Shown piece after piece: positions 42,893 to 56,747 of a stretch of DNA of 64,000 nucleotides. The translations under genes were made by a program, and so were the position numbers. Position 1 is the stretch's first letter. The number at the start of each line of letters is the position of its first letter. Origin of the DNA: Littorina saxatilis (Eukaryota; Mollusca; Gastropoda; Littorinimorpha; Littorinidae); NCBI RefSeq assembly GCF_037325665.1, contig NC_090261.1, forward strand, positions 25,693,413 to 25,757,412, given 5' to 3'. The notes beneath the pieces are model-generated. The model saw nothing but the letters and a program-made list of their open reading frames with translations. It was not told the DNA's origin and ran no database searches.

Positions 42893-42898
42893 AATAAA
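42893..42898 (+). terminator. MED6: MED6 polyadenylation signal
   Basis: AATAAA 722 bp after the MED6 stop, about 320 bp of which is the inserted element at 42526-42847. It is the first canonical signal downstream of the stop. Confidence 0.6.
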
Positions 42899-42919
42899 AC
42901 ACTAGAAAACTTGGTGTAC

Positions 42920-44280
42920 TTTCTGATATCTTGTTTTTAGTGGGTTGTTTTTAGTCACTGCAGCAAATGTATTAGCTTTTTACAACTGTAAACCGACATG
43001 TAACCTCGCTATTGAAGCACATGGTCACTTGTCAGGTTTGAGATGTTGGTGAAACTGCAAGTACAGCACCTACTTCAGTCATAAAACACACCAAGTAGAG
43101 ACAATACACACACACACACACACATAATATTTGCATTGGAAATAGTGTATTTATTTGATTGTAAACCACACACAAAACAGATCAATGAAGTTCAGCAGTG
43201 ACACAAATGAACAAAAAAGTACATTGTGATTCTTCAAAGGAATTTCTATTTCATCATTTAAAAACAGTCGGCTTTGAACAAATATTAACCAACAGTCTCC
43301 CAAAACAATACTGCAGTACTTTTTGTGCTGCTGTCCTACCACTGCCATCCAAGGTAGTTCAGCAAATGTTTGGTTTGGTTAAATATTTTACACCCATGCT
43401 GTGTACAACAATTTTAGAGTTGTGTCTGTGCTTGAGATCTCAAGTAACCAACACTGCCTTCAGCCCTACTTTCAGTTGTAGAAAGCATGCAGCAAAGCCC
43501 AGTCCCCAAAAGCCACCCTTATGAACAGTTTACCACAATGACATACTGGTGGGATGGACAGTCCGACACCGTTTTAAATGTGCCTTACACAAATGTGATG
43601 AAAACAATAAGGATTGCTAATTCTTCTGCTGCTGCCCAAACCAAGCTAAAGTACATGTAGCTTCTGGCAAAGTTGCTGACGCTACTTATTTAAAAACTGG
43701 GCTTGTATATATGCATGAGGAGGAAGTCAGAAACACTGGAAGTAGAGGCCTCTTTTGGAAGTGGGAACTCCCAAAGTTAACTTTCCAACTGTTCACTATG
43801 CATGAACGCCGGAGTGGTGACTTCGAGAGTATTCGGTCAAGGTCGCGAAAATTGGGGGAATCCCAACTAGTACGCATGCGTTTGTTAACGGTAAGCTTGG
43901 CGACCAGAAGAAACAAATCTCATCGCGAGTTCAAAAAGGCGAACGTTGAGCGCGCTGTAGTACTAACAGCGTTATTGCTGTTGTTTTTTTGAATGGTTAA
44001 ACAAAAGGGTCGGTTCAACGTACCTGTGATGATTGTCTTGGAATCGAATGACTGCGTATGACAATGACTTTGTTGGCCTGAATGTTAGGGAGAAGAATAA
44101 ATGATTATGTTGAACTTTTTTTTCTTTTCTTTTTGTGATCTCAGTTGCATGCAGGCAGCTTCAACCCTTTCTTTTTTTGTTTTGTTTTGTTGTTGTGTGT
44201 GTTGTTGTTGGCGGGGAGCATCCTTCTTCATTGATCTTTTTTTTCTTTTCTTTTTTCCTGCTTTTTATATTAATGTTTCT
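42920..44280. other. Intergenic DNA between MED6 and WDR92, left part
   Basis: Contains a short CA repeat (43107-43124) and T-rich tracts near 44110-44260. No coding potential was recognised; the frames at 43198-43992 show no domain. Confidence 0.45.
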
Positions 44281-44285
44281 ACTTT

Positions 44286-44890
44286 AACAATAATAATAAC
44301 AATAACAGCACTTTATTGTCCATTAAAATATTACATAAAAATGGAAATTTTTCTTCGGCACACCCTGTCTGCCTGTAAACGATTATAACAACAATCGTAA
44401 ATATACCTATATCATTAACAATACTATTTCTAAATGTATTTTAAACAACTTTTCTATGTAACAATTCCCTCTCAAAAATGCAGAGGGGAACCATATCTAT
44501 AAATACCAACACACATTTTGGCTATCACTATCAAATAATTCACATAACTTATTATTGCCTTGAAACTTTGTGAATTTTCAAACACGCCCAAACAAATTTC
44601 CTTTACAGTAATTTTAATAATCATATTATATTTACAATTCACTTTATCCTAAACGCATTTCCAAATGAACAAAATTTTTGGGCAAAAATAAACAAAATGT
44701 TCAATATAATCAATTTCGTTCTCACAATAAGTACAACAATTACTCGAGGTTGAATTACTGTATGTTGAACTTTTGTTTAATAATTTTATATCGGTAAAAC
44801 TGTTTTGGACAAACATAGATTGGTTATAGGGAAAATTTGGGTTACTGGTAAAGTTCAAAAGGAAGAACATTATGTCGGGTATGAAGGTAT
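44286..44890 (-). mobile_element. 3' fragment of an L1/Tx1-like LINE
   Basis: The minus frame at 44649-44870 ends with SSNCCTYCENEIDYIEHFVY, a CxxC...H...C motif typical of the C-terminus of L1/Tx1-type ORF2, followed by CPKILFIWKCV. About 360 bp of AT-rich 3' UTR end in an ATT-type repeat near 44290. Only the 3' end is present. Confidence 0.6.
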
Positions 44891-45194
44891 AAGGTGCAGT
44901 AGACCGTAAATAACTAAGATTAGTGACTTGTTAATTATTTATTGGGGAAATGTGTGTCAAGAAGTTTAGAAAAGACAATACTGTTCATCGGTGTTTTAAT
45001 TTGTTTTCCCTCGTTAATTTTTGATGACGATGGCGATGCATGGTTATGTACAGTTGAAAGTCAAGATTGGAATTTTTTTTGAAAGCATAGGACAGTTTCT
45101 TTACGCAGAATACAGAGGCAAAAAGCAGCCTGAATGCAATTGAGGCCTATAAAAAAAAGATTAATAAAAAAAATAAAAAAATTTAGCTCCCAGC

Positions 45195-45440
45195 GGCACT
45201 TGAACCCAGAGCACACAAACACACACACCGTTGAACACACGCAAGCACGCAAACAAACGCACAATTATACCAGCACGCACGCACATACAGGCAGGCAGGC
45301 ACTCGCACAAATACATACAAACACATACACACACACACCCCTCCCCCCCACACACACATATGTGCACGTGTGCACGCTAACAAACGAATGAACAGACGCA
45401 CAACTACACGCACGCACGCACACACACTCACACATGGACG
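45195..45440. repeat. CA/CACG-rich low-complexity tract
   Basis: Irregular CACACG, CGCA and GGCAGGCAGGCA repeats; the Cys-rich frames across it on the minus strand are artefacts. Confidence 0.85.
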
Positions 45441-45716
45441 CCCATTTTCATAGAAACACCCCCTCGTATAAGCGGGGATGAAAGAGTGGTGGCCAGTGAC
45501 GCAGAACGAACAAAAGTCAAAGCTGGCGACTCAGGTTTGTATTCAGGGAAATTTGCACGAAATGCACGCACGAGATACGACTTTTCCTTCTATTTTCTCT
45601 CTTTGGGACTTTCATTTGCGTTAGCTCGGTTTGATATGAAAAACCGAAGAAAAGCCCTGCCATTTTGCACTGAGAAACTTTGGAAGTAGTGTGTTGACTC
45701 CTGGGTCTCACTGTAG

Positions 45717-45960
45717 TACAATTACCCTCACTTACTTCCTCGTTTGCTTCCAAAGTTAGCTCTTTTTCCGTCCCATGCATGCGAAAGTGAGGATGTACTT
45801 CCGATGTTGCTCAAAACTTTGGAAGTAGTCGCAAACTACCCTCAGTTACTTCCTCGCTTTGCTTCGAAGTAAGCCCTTCTTCCGGCCCATGCATACGAAA
45901 GTGAGGCAAGTTCTTCCGATGTCACTCAAAACTTCGGGAGTTGTCGCGAACTTCCCCCAT
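45717..45960. repeat. Two-unit tandem repeat of about 117 bp
   Basis: Units from about 45717 and 45830 share 'accctca', 'ttacttcctcg', 'cccatgcat', 'cgaaagtgagg' and 'ctcaaaac', with about 10-15 percent differences by eye. Non-coding, in the WDR92 3' flank. Confidence 0.6.
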
Positions 45961-46257
45961 AACCATACGGGTCCTGGAGAGTTCATGCCCCTTTCCTCAA
46001 CTGAACATAACGCATTACTTTTAGCACACATCAACATTTTCTCCCCCAATACCCGGATAATATCTTCAGGTTCATGTCTCATCCACGTAATCATTCTTTC
46101 ACACTCTAATATGCCAAAGAATTACACCAAAACACCCAACCAAACAATAACATTCCTCAAATCCAAGGGAACATTCTTCATGCAATACAGAACCCTTTCA
46201 TGACCAACCCCCACACCTAAAAAAAAGAAAGAAAAAAAGCTGCAGCTTCTACTGCTA

Positions 46258-49200
46258 TTAGATTGTCTTCAGCTTGGTTGTAATCACAACACGAAGCTGT
46301 TGGTCAAAAGACGTGCACACAGCGAGGCCCTCCTTGTCCGGTGACCAGTCGTAGCTGCTGATTGGCTGTGTGGACAGTGTGACGTTTTGCTGCAGGTTGA
46401 CGGCACCAGCCACCCCCATCTCCTGACCTTCACCGTCTTTTGTCACTCGACTTGCTGGGTAGGAACTGCACACAGACATTTAGAACAAAATTAACATTTC
46501 AGAAATGTATAACAAGAATGAACTTACTAATTAAAGATGACAGAATAAAAGTTGCAGAAAAAAAGCCATGGGCCTCAAATAAAGGACAAACAAAGAATAC
46601 AACAACCCTACCTCCCCAAAGAAAGAAACGACAAAAACACAAATATTTCAACATGTTAACTTTCAGATGTTGTAGGGGTTCAACCTGGGAAAGTACAGCT
46701 AAGAAATTATCATAGCCAATGAAAACAGACAAGTCACACATGCTACATGCACTCACTATTTCCACAAGCAGAGGGACCCGTTGCCACCGCAGGTCATGAA
46801 GATGTCTCTGTTCTGTGGTAAGTGGCGTGCCAGCCACACTGTCGACTTGTGGGCCTGTAGGGAAATAAAACACAAAAATAACAGAATGTGAACAGCCACA
46901 AAACATGCACCACCTTCCACCACAAACAGGTGTGAGAGGAGATCCCTGACATCACAAAACTATTGTATGGAACAAACCTGTAACCAGTCTGTTGCTAATA
47001 GCACAGGTTCCAGAGTATTTGCAAGTGTACATTTGTGACAAAGAGCAAAAGCACTTGAGACGACTGAATGACAGACTCAACAGTTAAATGATTCGCAACA
47101 ATGTCACAGATGTTGTAACGTTTTACTTTTGCTAGGGTTTCCAAATCATAATGCAACTTGGTGTTTACAATTCCTCTAAAAACCAAAATGAAAACAACGA
47201 ACGTCAAGTATGGATGGTGCGCATTTCATTTATACAGAGTAGGCCAAAGCAAAGGGAGGGAACTGACCTTTTCGATGACGGATGCAAAGCCTTTGGTGGG
47301 GTGCTGTGTACGCATGTCCCACACATGAAATTTGCTTTCTAAAGACGTTGCGACCAGTTTGTTCATGCTGATGTCTTTGCGATCAAATTCTAAACAGCAC
47401 ACCTGGAACAAACAAAGAACCATTAAGCAATCACGGATACAGTTTTATTTGCTGCCAGAGCAGGAATATTCTTTTATTTCAATCTGGTATGTCCACAGGA
47501 GATTGCGCACGACACTGTGCGTGAACTGAGGATGACCAACCCATCCCACAGAACAGAATCTCTGGAAAAAAAAGTAGTTATGCCCCCAGCCCCCCTCCAA
47601 CACACACACACAACTCGCTTATTCAGCTGGAAAATTTATTATTGAAGTAAGTTTCAGTTGACTCTTGTTTTATCAGTGGAACTACCAGAGCTTAAAAAAA
47701 ATTAAAATGTATAAAGACGAATTTACCCCATTTTTAATGTTGGTCTCCCATCTCAAGCTCATAGCTCTGAGATCAAACAGCTTGACGTCTCCATTGTCGT
47801 AACCAGCAGCAACACATCTGTCTTGGTCATTGTAAGCATGGCCTGCACAAGATACCAACACCAAAAGGTAAAAATAAATAAACAAACGTCTCTTACACAG
47901 GTATATCACAGAGGTAGAAATCTTTACTTGCAATGAAACAGACAAAATGTCACTTGATAGCCTGTAAACATTCCATGTTCTATTCCATTCAAAGCATGCA
48001 TGCACTCACAAAGACTAATACAGATGCAAAAAAGAAAGCATTAGCATGAACACACAGATCCACATGCAAGACACACAAACATGCATAAGAAAATAGGAAA
48101 AAAGAATCAACAACACAGAGTACAGGGAAGAAAGACAAAACAAACTTAAAATAGAATACAGGGAAGAAAGACAAAACAAACTTAAAATAACAAGAAAACG
48201 CACACATGTACGCACACACACTCCCCACTAAAGATTAAGAAAGAAGAAAAGACTGAGAACAAAATCTTTTCTAAGCAAGAAGAAGAAAGCATTTGCACTG
48301 CACTATCGCATTTCACATGCCAAGAAGAGAAAGAGAAAGTGAAGTGTCAGCAGAACTGACCAAAGGCCACAGCCCAGCAGTCTCTCTTGGTTTCTCCCTC
48401 TTCCGGCTCCATGGTGGCCACTGGTTCGTTCTTCTGCCTTGGGTCCCACACTTTCACTGTGCCTGCAAAGCAATGATAACGAATGTAAAGGCTGAGGCAG
48501 GAGATCACTATAAGTATAACACAAAATCTGAAGTCAACTTACACTTTCTGAAGAAAGTCATTCCTTTCAACCTAACGCACAAAGTTACTCTCAATGATAC
48601 ACAACACAGAAACTCTTCAGTATGGAATTTGAAGATGACAGAAGCAGATTTTGTTGTCATAATTAGCACTGTCGCTTTAAATTCCTTAGTGTTGTGAGGG
48701 TTGGGTGGGTTTTGAGCACGGTTGGGTAACAGGGTTTAATACTAGCCTTGGCAGTCATAATCCATCAACTTATCTGTACAATAGAACTCACCATCCCTGC
48801 TACCAGTGACAATTTCCGGTGCTCCTTCACCAATGCCAAGGCCACCAACGGAGTCTATAGAGTTGATGATTTCTGTGTGACCTTTTACCGAGTAGAGGGG
48901 AAGGTCCAGGCTTTCCAGGTTCCTGTAAAAGTGAGGCAATAACTGCAATTATAAGTGAACTATTGTACACACCAAACAGAATTCTTTTTCTTTAAAATGT
49001 GTCCACAAATTTCTTTTCAACTTAATCTGCAGCTGTGTTTCTAAATGCACCAATGAATGTATACATGTTTAACAAACAAAATAAACTTCAATTAAAATTA
49101 AGGCATTACAAACTACATGAAAAAGTTCATGACTTTACTTGTATCTTTTTGAAAGAAAAAGTAAAACGGTTACCATATGTTTAATTTTCCATCAAAGTCG

Positions 49201-50508
49201 CCTGTTGCCAAGTGCCTGTTCTGCGAACTGGATGCACCAAAGGTACCACATTTAAAAGGCTTTGACTTTTCAACCTGTTGAGAGAAGAAAAAAAATCAGT
49301 ATACACACACATATTATATATATCTGCTGCATCAATCATGCACACTAGTAAACCTAAGAAAAAGTGGAATACATTTATCAGAGAACCATGCACTGATTTT
49401 CTGGTTCTTTTGATTGAAACAACCTTTTCTTCTGGGTTTGAGCCATACACTGGTCATCAGCTATTGATGGATAAAAACCTGAAATGGCCAATCCCTTTCA
49501 ACATTCATAAACTGACTCACTTCCCTCTCCACCCCGTATATTCAAGGCTATACGGAGCGTACGCCGCCGTACCGCCAATCGATCGTTGGTGTTGATGCTG
49601 TATAGTTTCCAACACGCGGAGGCTATTTAATTCCAATCCAGACGTTGCGCTAGCTACCACACAGTTTTAACTGCTTCATTTCTTGTTTGAATTTTCGCAC
49701 AATACAAACCGTTTTGAATGGTAATATTTCACATATATCTATCATTCTATGCAAGACACATGGTTTGTCAGTCCATTTATCGACAGAGAGGCGTGTAGGA
49801 TGGGATAAAAATGGGCCAATATGCTTGAGTGAGGACATATATATATCTACAGCAAATCCGTTTGTATGTTCGTTTACATACATGTATATTTCTTGTTGAA
49901 AACCACACATATGTACAAGGTACAAACCTTACTCATTCCCTCAACCATAAATTTAAGCTGTACGTGGTTTCAAAGAGACACATTTTGTTTTGCATGGGGG
50001 ACACTTGCCTTGAAGTTGGCGACAACGCTTTGTTTACACCTGGCGTCAGTGCGCTCTCGTTATAGCAGAATATACCGCGTGCTCTGTGTACGTGCCCCTC
50101 TCTCTCTCTCTAAATATGACCCAATACGTACTCTTGCCATGTATTGTATACTTCTCTGACTATAAAACCTAAAAGTAACAATCTGAAATTTCAAGATATG
50201 TTTAATTATCTCACCGAACCCCAGCATTTACAGAGAATCCCAAAATCTAGACAGTAGTCTAGTCACATGACGGTAGAAAACACGCATGAATGATGAAACC
50301 CTTCAGGAAGTATAGAAGAGCCTCAAATACTTACGTCCAAGATACATTTAACGTCTCCGTGTGAAACTTCGTAAATCTGTAGAGCACCAGAACCTTTTGC
50401 ATAGTTCCCCAAAGAAACAAACTTTGCGCTGCTTGGGATCCATTTTGCGTCAAAAAGTGTGTAAGTTACCGGTTTCTGAATGTGTAAAATGATCTGTGGT
50501 TTCTCCAT
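46258..50508 (-). CDS. WDR92: WD repeat protein 92 / dynein axonemal assembly factor 10
   Basis: Eight exons on the minus strand: 50335-50508, 49174-49274, 48792-48922, 48361-48462, 47727-47842, 47268-47402, 46757-46854 and 46258-46465. All splice borders and phases agree and give 354 aa (human 357). It opens [20 protein letters not shown]. Signature stretches are [83 protein letters not shown] and [19 protein letters not shown]. It forms a seven-blade WD40 propeller. In the family it acts in the cytoplasm with the R2TP/HSP90 co-chaperone (RPAP3, RUVBL1/2) to pre-assemble axonemal dynein arms and other complexes. It is convergent with MED6. The start Met matches the conserved EKPQII region. 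Confidence 0.96.
48120..48194. repeat. 36-bp tandem duplication in WDR92 intron 4
   Basis: 'agggaagaaagacaaaacaa' plus about 16 further bases occurs twice in direct succession with almost no difference, indicating a recent local duplication. Confidence 0.85.
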
Positions 50509-51529
50509 TCTGCTTTCGTTCTCTGAATCTTTTTTTCTTTTTCAAATCAGTTATGGCTTCAACCACTAAATTGACATCTCAAATAAAACACAGCAAATCT
50601 TCACTTCAAATGACAAGTCAAGCGTGTTTTCACTCCGAATCACGTCAGGGCTTGACAATTTTGGAACGTTCTTGATTCTCTCCGCTTGGTAACTGACCAA
50701 ACATAGTTTCAAACACAAGAGAGTTCCTAGGGAGAATGATTATTTTGGATTGAGAAGGGAGCGGCTTTTGTTACAGTTATTGTACACATTGACTTATTGG
50801 ATGTATTCATCGCAGAGCGTGATTGCCCGTTTTTATAACGATTTCATCAGTAACATTTGTTTTCCTGTACTATTAATTCTTTTGGGTCTGTATGATGATC
50901 TTGTTGAGTTTAATTGTTTGTAAACTAGTTTGACTCAATGCCGGGAGTAAACTTTATTTGTTATAGTTCTTGAGTTCGTATGTAACTTGTAACTATAACT
51001 AAACCATTTCTTTATTGTGTTTCCTTCAGTTACAAATTTAAATTCCTTTTGAGCTTTGAGTGATATCACTGCTTTATGGGTGTCACTGTGTGCGTGTGTG
51101 GGAGTGTGTTTCTTGTGTGCTGATAGCGACATATATGCAAGCACCGTGTTGTCTTTTTTCATGTCAGCTAGCAGGTAGCCACATTGAAAACTTAATATAC
51201 ACGTACTTACCACTTGTACAGCATGACAAAGACATTCATTGTCTGTTAGTCCCTGGTGTTAGCATAACCTCTCCTGGTAAGATCAGCCACTATATATGCA
51301 CTCTGAAGTGCAGTGTCTCTTATACTGTGACCATGTCATCGTGGCAGCAACTTCTTCTTCTTCTGTGTCTGTGTGCTGTACAAACACTCGTGTTTTTGCA
51401 TGAAAGGACTTTTACATGTATGGACGGTTTTCCCCACTTGTAATCCATTTTCGGGAGGTGGGGGGGGGGGGGGGGGGGGGGGGGGGATGCACATGCTTAG
51501 TATTTTTGTGTTTTTCAAACCAACCAAAT
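50509..51529. other. WDR92 promoter side and spacer
   Basis: No TATA box or gene recognised. A 27-base G run at 51460-51486 could form quadruplexes or be an assembly artefact. Confidence 0.4.
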
Positions 51530-51710
51530 TTTGACCTTGTATGTATACACAAATGGATAAGGCACTAGCAGGTCTGCACAATATTTGACCCGGGAGATAA
51601 AAAAATCTCCATCCTTAATTAATCCTCCAGATGGAGCCAGGGTTCAAACCCTGAACCTGCAAACATGTACGCTGACATTACAACTACGCTTTTGCATCTG
51701 TCAAGATTAG
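51530..51710 (-). mobile_element. tRNA-derived SINE, 3' truncated
   Basis: On the minus strand: B-box-like 'gggtttgaaccctgg', 'tctcccgggtcaaat', 'gtgcagacctgctagtgcct'. It matches the head and middle of the SINE at 24971-25372 and lacks the GAA tail. Confidence 0.7.
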
Positions 51711-52011
51711 AAAACAGTGGATTCAGACAGAGATACTGTAGCGGAGTCAACCATAAAGGAACAAAACAATACATGTATATCCGATTCATTAGCCTTTTAC
51801 TTCAGCTCAGTTATCAAACAGGCCACTGCACATGAATCCTTAGAGTCTAGAGAATGCAAAAGCCAATAAGGGCACCGATCATGACTCAGCCTGCCCATGC
51901 AAAGGATGACCCAGATTGCAAACCAAAATGGGCAGACTGAGCTCAGGATCCATGGTAGGCAATCAATCATTCTAGGGGAGGGACTTTAGAAAAAAATTGT
52001 TTTCTTGTTTG

Positions 52012-52013
<2 letters not shown>

Positions 52014-52071
<58 letters not shown>

Positions 52072-52072
52072 T
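52014..52072. repeat. (GT)n microsatellite
   Basis: An uninterrupted run of about 28 GT units. From 52080 to 53840 I see no gene; short frames there have no domain. Confidence 0.95.
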
Positions 52073-53846
52073 GTATATATGTGCAGGTGTGCATGTAGGC
52101 ACACAGTCATGTCTGTGCAGGGACAGACCGACCAAGCAGACCAGACAGACAGACAGGCAAACAGACCACATTGCACTGAACAAACTCCCAACAAATAAAC
52201 ATGAACAGGGGGAACAGGTTTTCTTTTTCTTTAGTTTTTGGTGTTCAATAAAACTATCAATATCATGTGAATTCATCCACACAAATACAACCCCTCTCAC
52301 AACAGCAAAATAGACGATGTTCGGAAATAACTCTGTCAGGGCTTTTAATTGGCTGTGGAAGAGTTGCACCCCTTGAAAACAGTGAGGCAAACGCACATCA
52401 CTGATCCATGAACGCAAGTTACCTTGGCGCCACAGTAAATAATGAGCTTTGAAGTGCATGTTATGTTGTTGCCACTCAATATGGTTCCCTCTTCTTCCAA
52501 AACATATGCTGATCACTTTCTTCCACTGATCAGTGGTTCCACAATTGCCTCCCTGATTCAAAGGGGGGCAACTCTACCATACCTCAAAATCATCCCGACA
52601 GTTATTTGTGGTATTCATCTAAGACAAATATGTACTGCTCTATCAACATTACACTAATCTAGATGAATCATTTACAGTAACAAGGGGGCACAAATTCATT
52701 CAACCATTTTTCCCTAAACTTGTTTCGCTTTTTTTGGCGACAGTTTTGGCAGCCATTTCACCGATGGCTTAAAACTAAAGATGTGAAGAGTTTATGGTAG
52801 ACTGTTTTGTCCGCTTCTTTTCAAGCGAAATCTCTTGTATTTGCAACTTCAGTTACGATACAGAATAACCATCACCAGTAGTGACCCAGGTGTGTGTGTC
52901 ACCCAAGGAGATTTGTGCACAGTAAGGTAACCTTATATTATATCATTTCACTAGGGAAGTCACCAGCACAGCTAAATCACAAATTTCTCTTCGATAAGCT
53001 AACTTTTTTTAAATTCACTTAAAATGAAATACGTTGAAGAGCTCTAGCTAAGTTTGTCAACCAATGCCACCAAAGTAAAGCACCAGTTAAAAAAGCCAAA
53101 CATTTATCAAACAATTTATATCTCACTGGTTCTCACAAAAACATTTATATCACATTCCATTTTTTTCAGGTTATTAATGCTTCCACTTTATGATAACTCC
53201 TCCCCTACTTATTCACCCTATGAAGAATTTTGCACAATTAGAAGTGATGGTACATGTACAAATTTGACTAATATGCTACCCACACAAACATCACTCACAT
53301 GTTCCTGATCTTTATTCAGGGTATCAAAGAGAGAACGAGAAAAAGAAAGAGACAATGAAGATGATTTCCCAAAGCACAAACACATAATTCATGATTCAAA
53401 GTGACCACATATCTAATACCATAGTCAACTGATTGCAACAAAACACAACAATTACAAAAACACATTCTCACAGAAACTAAAACACATTGTTTTCCAAACT
53501 AAATCAAGTCCAGCAATCAGAAAAAAAAAAATCAACACGGGATGTATATTACAGTGTACACCTACCAAAACACTCCATTATTTAGTCCATCATTCATCTG
53601 AAAACTAAAACTAAAACTAAAAAAAAGCAATACAACCCAACAAAAAAATCTTCAAGGGTTTTGTTCATCACAGCTGAGCCATTTTGATTAATAATATCTT
53701 CCACAAGTAAAACACAGGGGTAATGCAGAGTCAGAATTGAAGATCAAGAACAAAAAATTGTTCTCAAATGTCTAGCAAGGGTCCGCTGTTTTCATACTAA
53801 CAACAGCATCATTCCTCTATCATAATATCTAGTAAACTCAGGCTAT

Positions 53847-54213
53847 CTTTCTTTCTTTATTTGGTGTTTAACGTTGTTTTCAACCACGAAGGTTATATCG
53901 CGACGGGGAAAGGGGGCAGAGGGGATAGAGCCACTTGTCAATTGTTTCTTGTTCATAAAAGCACTAATCAAAAATTTGCTCCAGGGGCTTGCAACGTAGT
54001 ACAATGTATTACCTTACTGGGAGAATGCAAGTTTCCAGTACAAAGGACTTAACATTTCTTACATACTGCTTGACTAAAATCTTTACAAAAATTGACTATA
54101 TTCTATACAAGAAACACTTAACAAGGGTAAAAAGAGAAACAGAATCCGTTAGTCGCCTCTTACGACATGCTGGGGAGCATCGGGTAAATTCTTCCCCCTA
54201 ACCCGCGGGGGGT
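53847..54213 (-). mobile_element. Full-length (AAAG)n-tailed SINE
   Basis: Minus-strand copy of the 4482-4899 family, flanked by perfect 'actcaggctat' at 53836-53846 and 54214-54224. Confidence 0.9.
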
Positions 54214-54419
54214 ACTCAGGCTATGAAGCAAATATAAAAGTAACTTAACCAAAAAGAATTCTATTCCCTATATGGAAAAAAACCTGTTTGTAAAGTTACT
54301 AATAAAGCAAAAAGGAAAACAACAAGAAGAGCAAACGCTGGATCGAGTCACTTTCGCAGTTCTGAATATTATATGAGGCATCAGATGGACAGGAAGAAAT
54401 TGCTATTCACAACACAATG

Positions 54420-54860
54420 AGTCACGTTCACATAAAATTTGAGCCCGGTCACTTTTATAGTTTCCGAGAAAAGCCCAACGTTAAGTTGTGTGTTGCCGAA
54501 CAGAAAAGGCTAGTTATCTCCCTTGTTTTTCTGATAACGTTCGTAAAAGGCTACAGATGTAAATACTTTGATGTAAAGAATAATCCTACAAAGTTTCAAT
54601 CACATCCGATGAACTTTGTCAAAGATATAAAATGTCTAATTTTTCCTTTGACGCTGACCTGTGACCTTGAAAAAGGTCAAAGGTCAACGAAACCATCGTT
54701 AAAGTGTAGAGGTCATTGGAGGTCACGACTAAACAAAATATGAGCCCGATCGCTTTGATAGTTTCCGAGAAAAGTCCACCGTTAAGGTGGTGTCTACGGA
54801 CGGCCGGCCGGACAGACTAACACTGACCGATTACATAGAGTCACTTTTTCTCAAGTGACT
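54420..54860. repeat. Dispersed repeat with DR1 nuclear-receptor-like site
   Basis: Two related halves begin with 'aaaatttgagcccggtc' (54437) and 'aaaatatgagcccgatc' (54736), each followed by a 'tagtttccgagaaaag' segment. Between them lie 'tgtgaccttgaaa' and AGGTCAAAGGTCA at 54674-54686, a perfect direct repeat with one-base spacing. The right end contains 'acggccggccggacag' and 'gaccgattacatagagtcac'. The 108-codon frame across it is not a gene. Confidence 0.65.
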
Positions 54861-54899
54861 CAAAAACTGACTGAACATTTACTAAAAAGTAGAAAAGAC

Positions 54900-56735
54900 T
54901 AGAATGGAATGGAAAAAAACCACCATAAAAAATCGGAAATAAAGGAAGACAGCAAAAGAGACATTAATTTACAATTGTTTCCCTCAACCGTCATAGTTTT
55001 TATATGAAGATCAACACATGGAGAATGATAATTACATCCCATACTGGTTCAATACATTTTATTTTCTTTGGGTTGGAGTGTTTTAACTGTATGCTATGTC
55101 TCCAGTAAGTCACTGAAAGTGGACAAGATGATTTTGTTGGAACTACTTTTTAACACTTACGATAGTTATAAATATCCTTTTCAAAATCACATGCAAATGT
55201 TTTTATCCATCAGTAATTTATATAACATTTTGATTTATCCACAAAAGTAGTCCTGAGAGAATTTGACAGGAAAAAAGATATTGCACATTATAAGATAACA
55301 GTAACATCTAAACGCTAAGTTACTATACTTGTAACAGAAGGCCATGATGATCCTGTTCTACTTCATAAAGCGAATCAATGCCCCCAGGATTCATCGTTGA
55401 CGTCAATGTGAAGATAAACATGGCTTGTTTTAACAAATAAAATAAATACTACCGCTGATCTGCAATTATACAAGAAGCAAACCTATACATTATGCACGAA
55501 AATAAGAAACAGTATCTCATTCTTCTTCTGAACACGCTAAAACACAGGCGTCCTTCCTATCACATGCAGAAACACTTCAATAGTATTACAATGTACTTAT
55601 GTGAGTCCCACCAATTGTGTGGACTTGGAGTTTGAAATGTGACTGAACAAATTCCACAGCAAATCTGTTGAAATGAAATCCATTCACATTTGAGTGGTTC
55701 AATCCCAAAATCCCAATCAACCCCCCCCCTATAATTCTGTTTCCCAAGAATGCATCTGTACCTTTAAAATGTAACAAAGTAATGTTAGTGACAAAATGTT
55801 CACGCCATTACACATCACTTACTCTAATACAGAACTAGTGTGTTTACAAATACAATGTTTCAGTTTCATCAAACCCAACTTCTGTAATTTGTTCACACTG
55901 GAGATAGTGACTCACCCTGATTCAGCCTCTCATACACTGCAATCTTTGCTCAAATTTTATACAGAAGTCTTCACAAAACGTATTTAAAGAAAGCAAAATC
56001 CTAATTTTGTTCAGCAAGCAGAATTATAAGCTGATGATAGTCTTTGCTGCATTCATTTCATAATACATACAGATCAAAATAAATGTAAAACAGCAATATT
56101 TTCTTGGTTTAATAGCTAGAACACTGTGAACATAAGACTGGAAATAATGGTCAAGTGGTGTCACGATTGTGGTGTACTTAACGTTTGAGGGATCAGTGCG
56201 AGCTGGTTTTGCTCAAAATCTGATACTTTTAACTTTTGGCAAATATCAGATAAGGTGCAGCTGTAACACTGTATATTTTCACACTGTGATGACACCAGGA
56301 AAAGTTAATACATACCATGTTTAGAGAACACAACAAAACACACATGTTTGCATATATATACACCCACATATACATTATGACTCGAGTCAGTAGAGTTTGG
56401 ATATCTTATGGGACACAATTTTGCGTAAAATACGTAATCATAATCACACAGTTACACAGAGCAAAGCATAAGCAAGATTCCAATCTGACCAGCCAACAAG
56501 TTTAGTTCCAGACTGTAAACAAGTCTAGATCTCTTCATTTATCTGAATTTGAACCTTACCGATGTTATTATTACAAAGTTATTATAGATCCCTTTATTTA
56601 TTTGAATTTGAACCTTACCAAAGATATTACACTACAGTATTAACGGGCTTTGACTGGAGGTTTGAAGCTCTGTGTAAAATGAGGAAAATGAAACCCCATA
56701 CCACTAACAGGCTCAAGCACTCTACCATATTAATA
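54900..56735. other. Non-coding AT-rich spacer
   Basis: No gene, RNA or repeat element recognised between the repeat at 54420 and the SINE at 56748. Confidence 0.4.
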
Positions 56736-56747
56736 GGGAAAACATAT

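Noticed and set aside
43686-43992. Overlapping frames between MED6 and WDR92
   Set aside because: No domain, no splice continuity with either gene, and opposing frames of similar length.
54417-54743. 108-codon frame
   Set aside because: It lies across a dispersed repeat with nuclear-receptor-like motifs and shows no domain.
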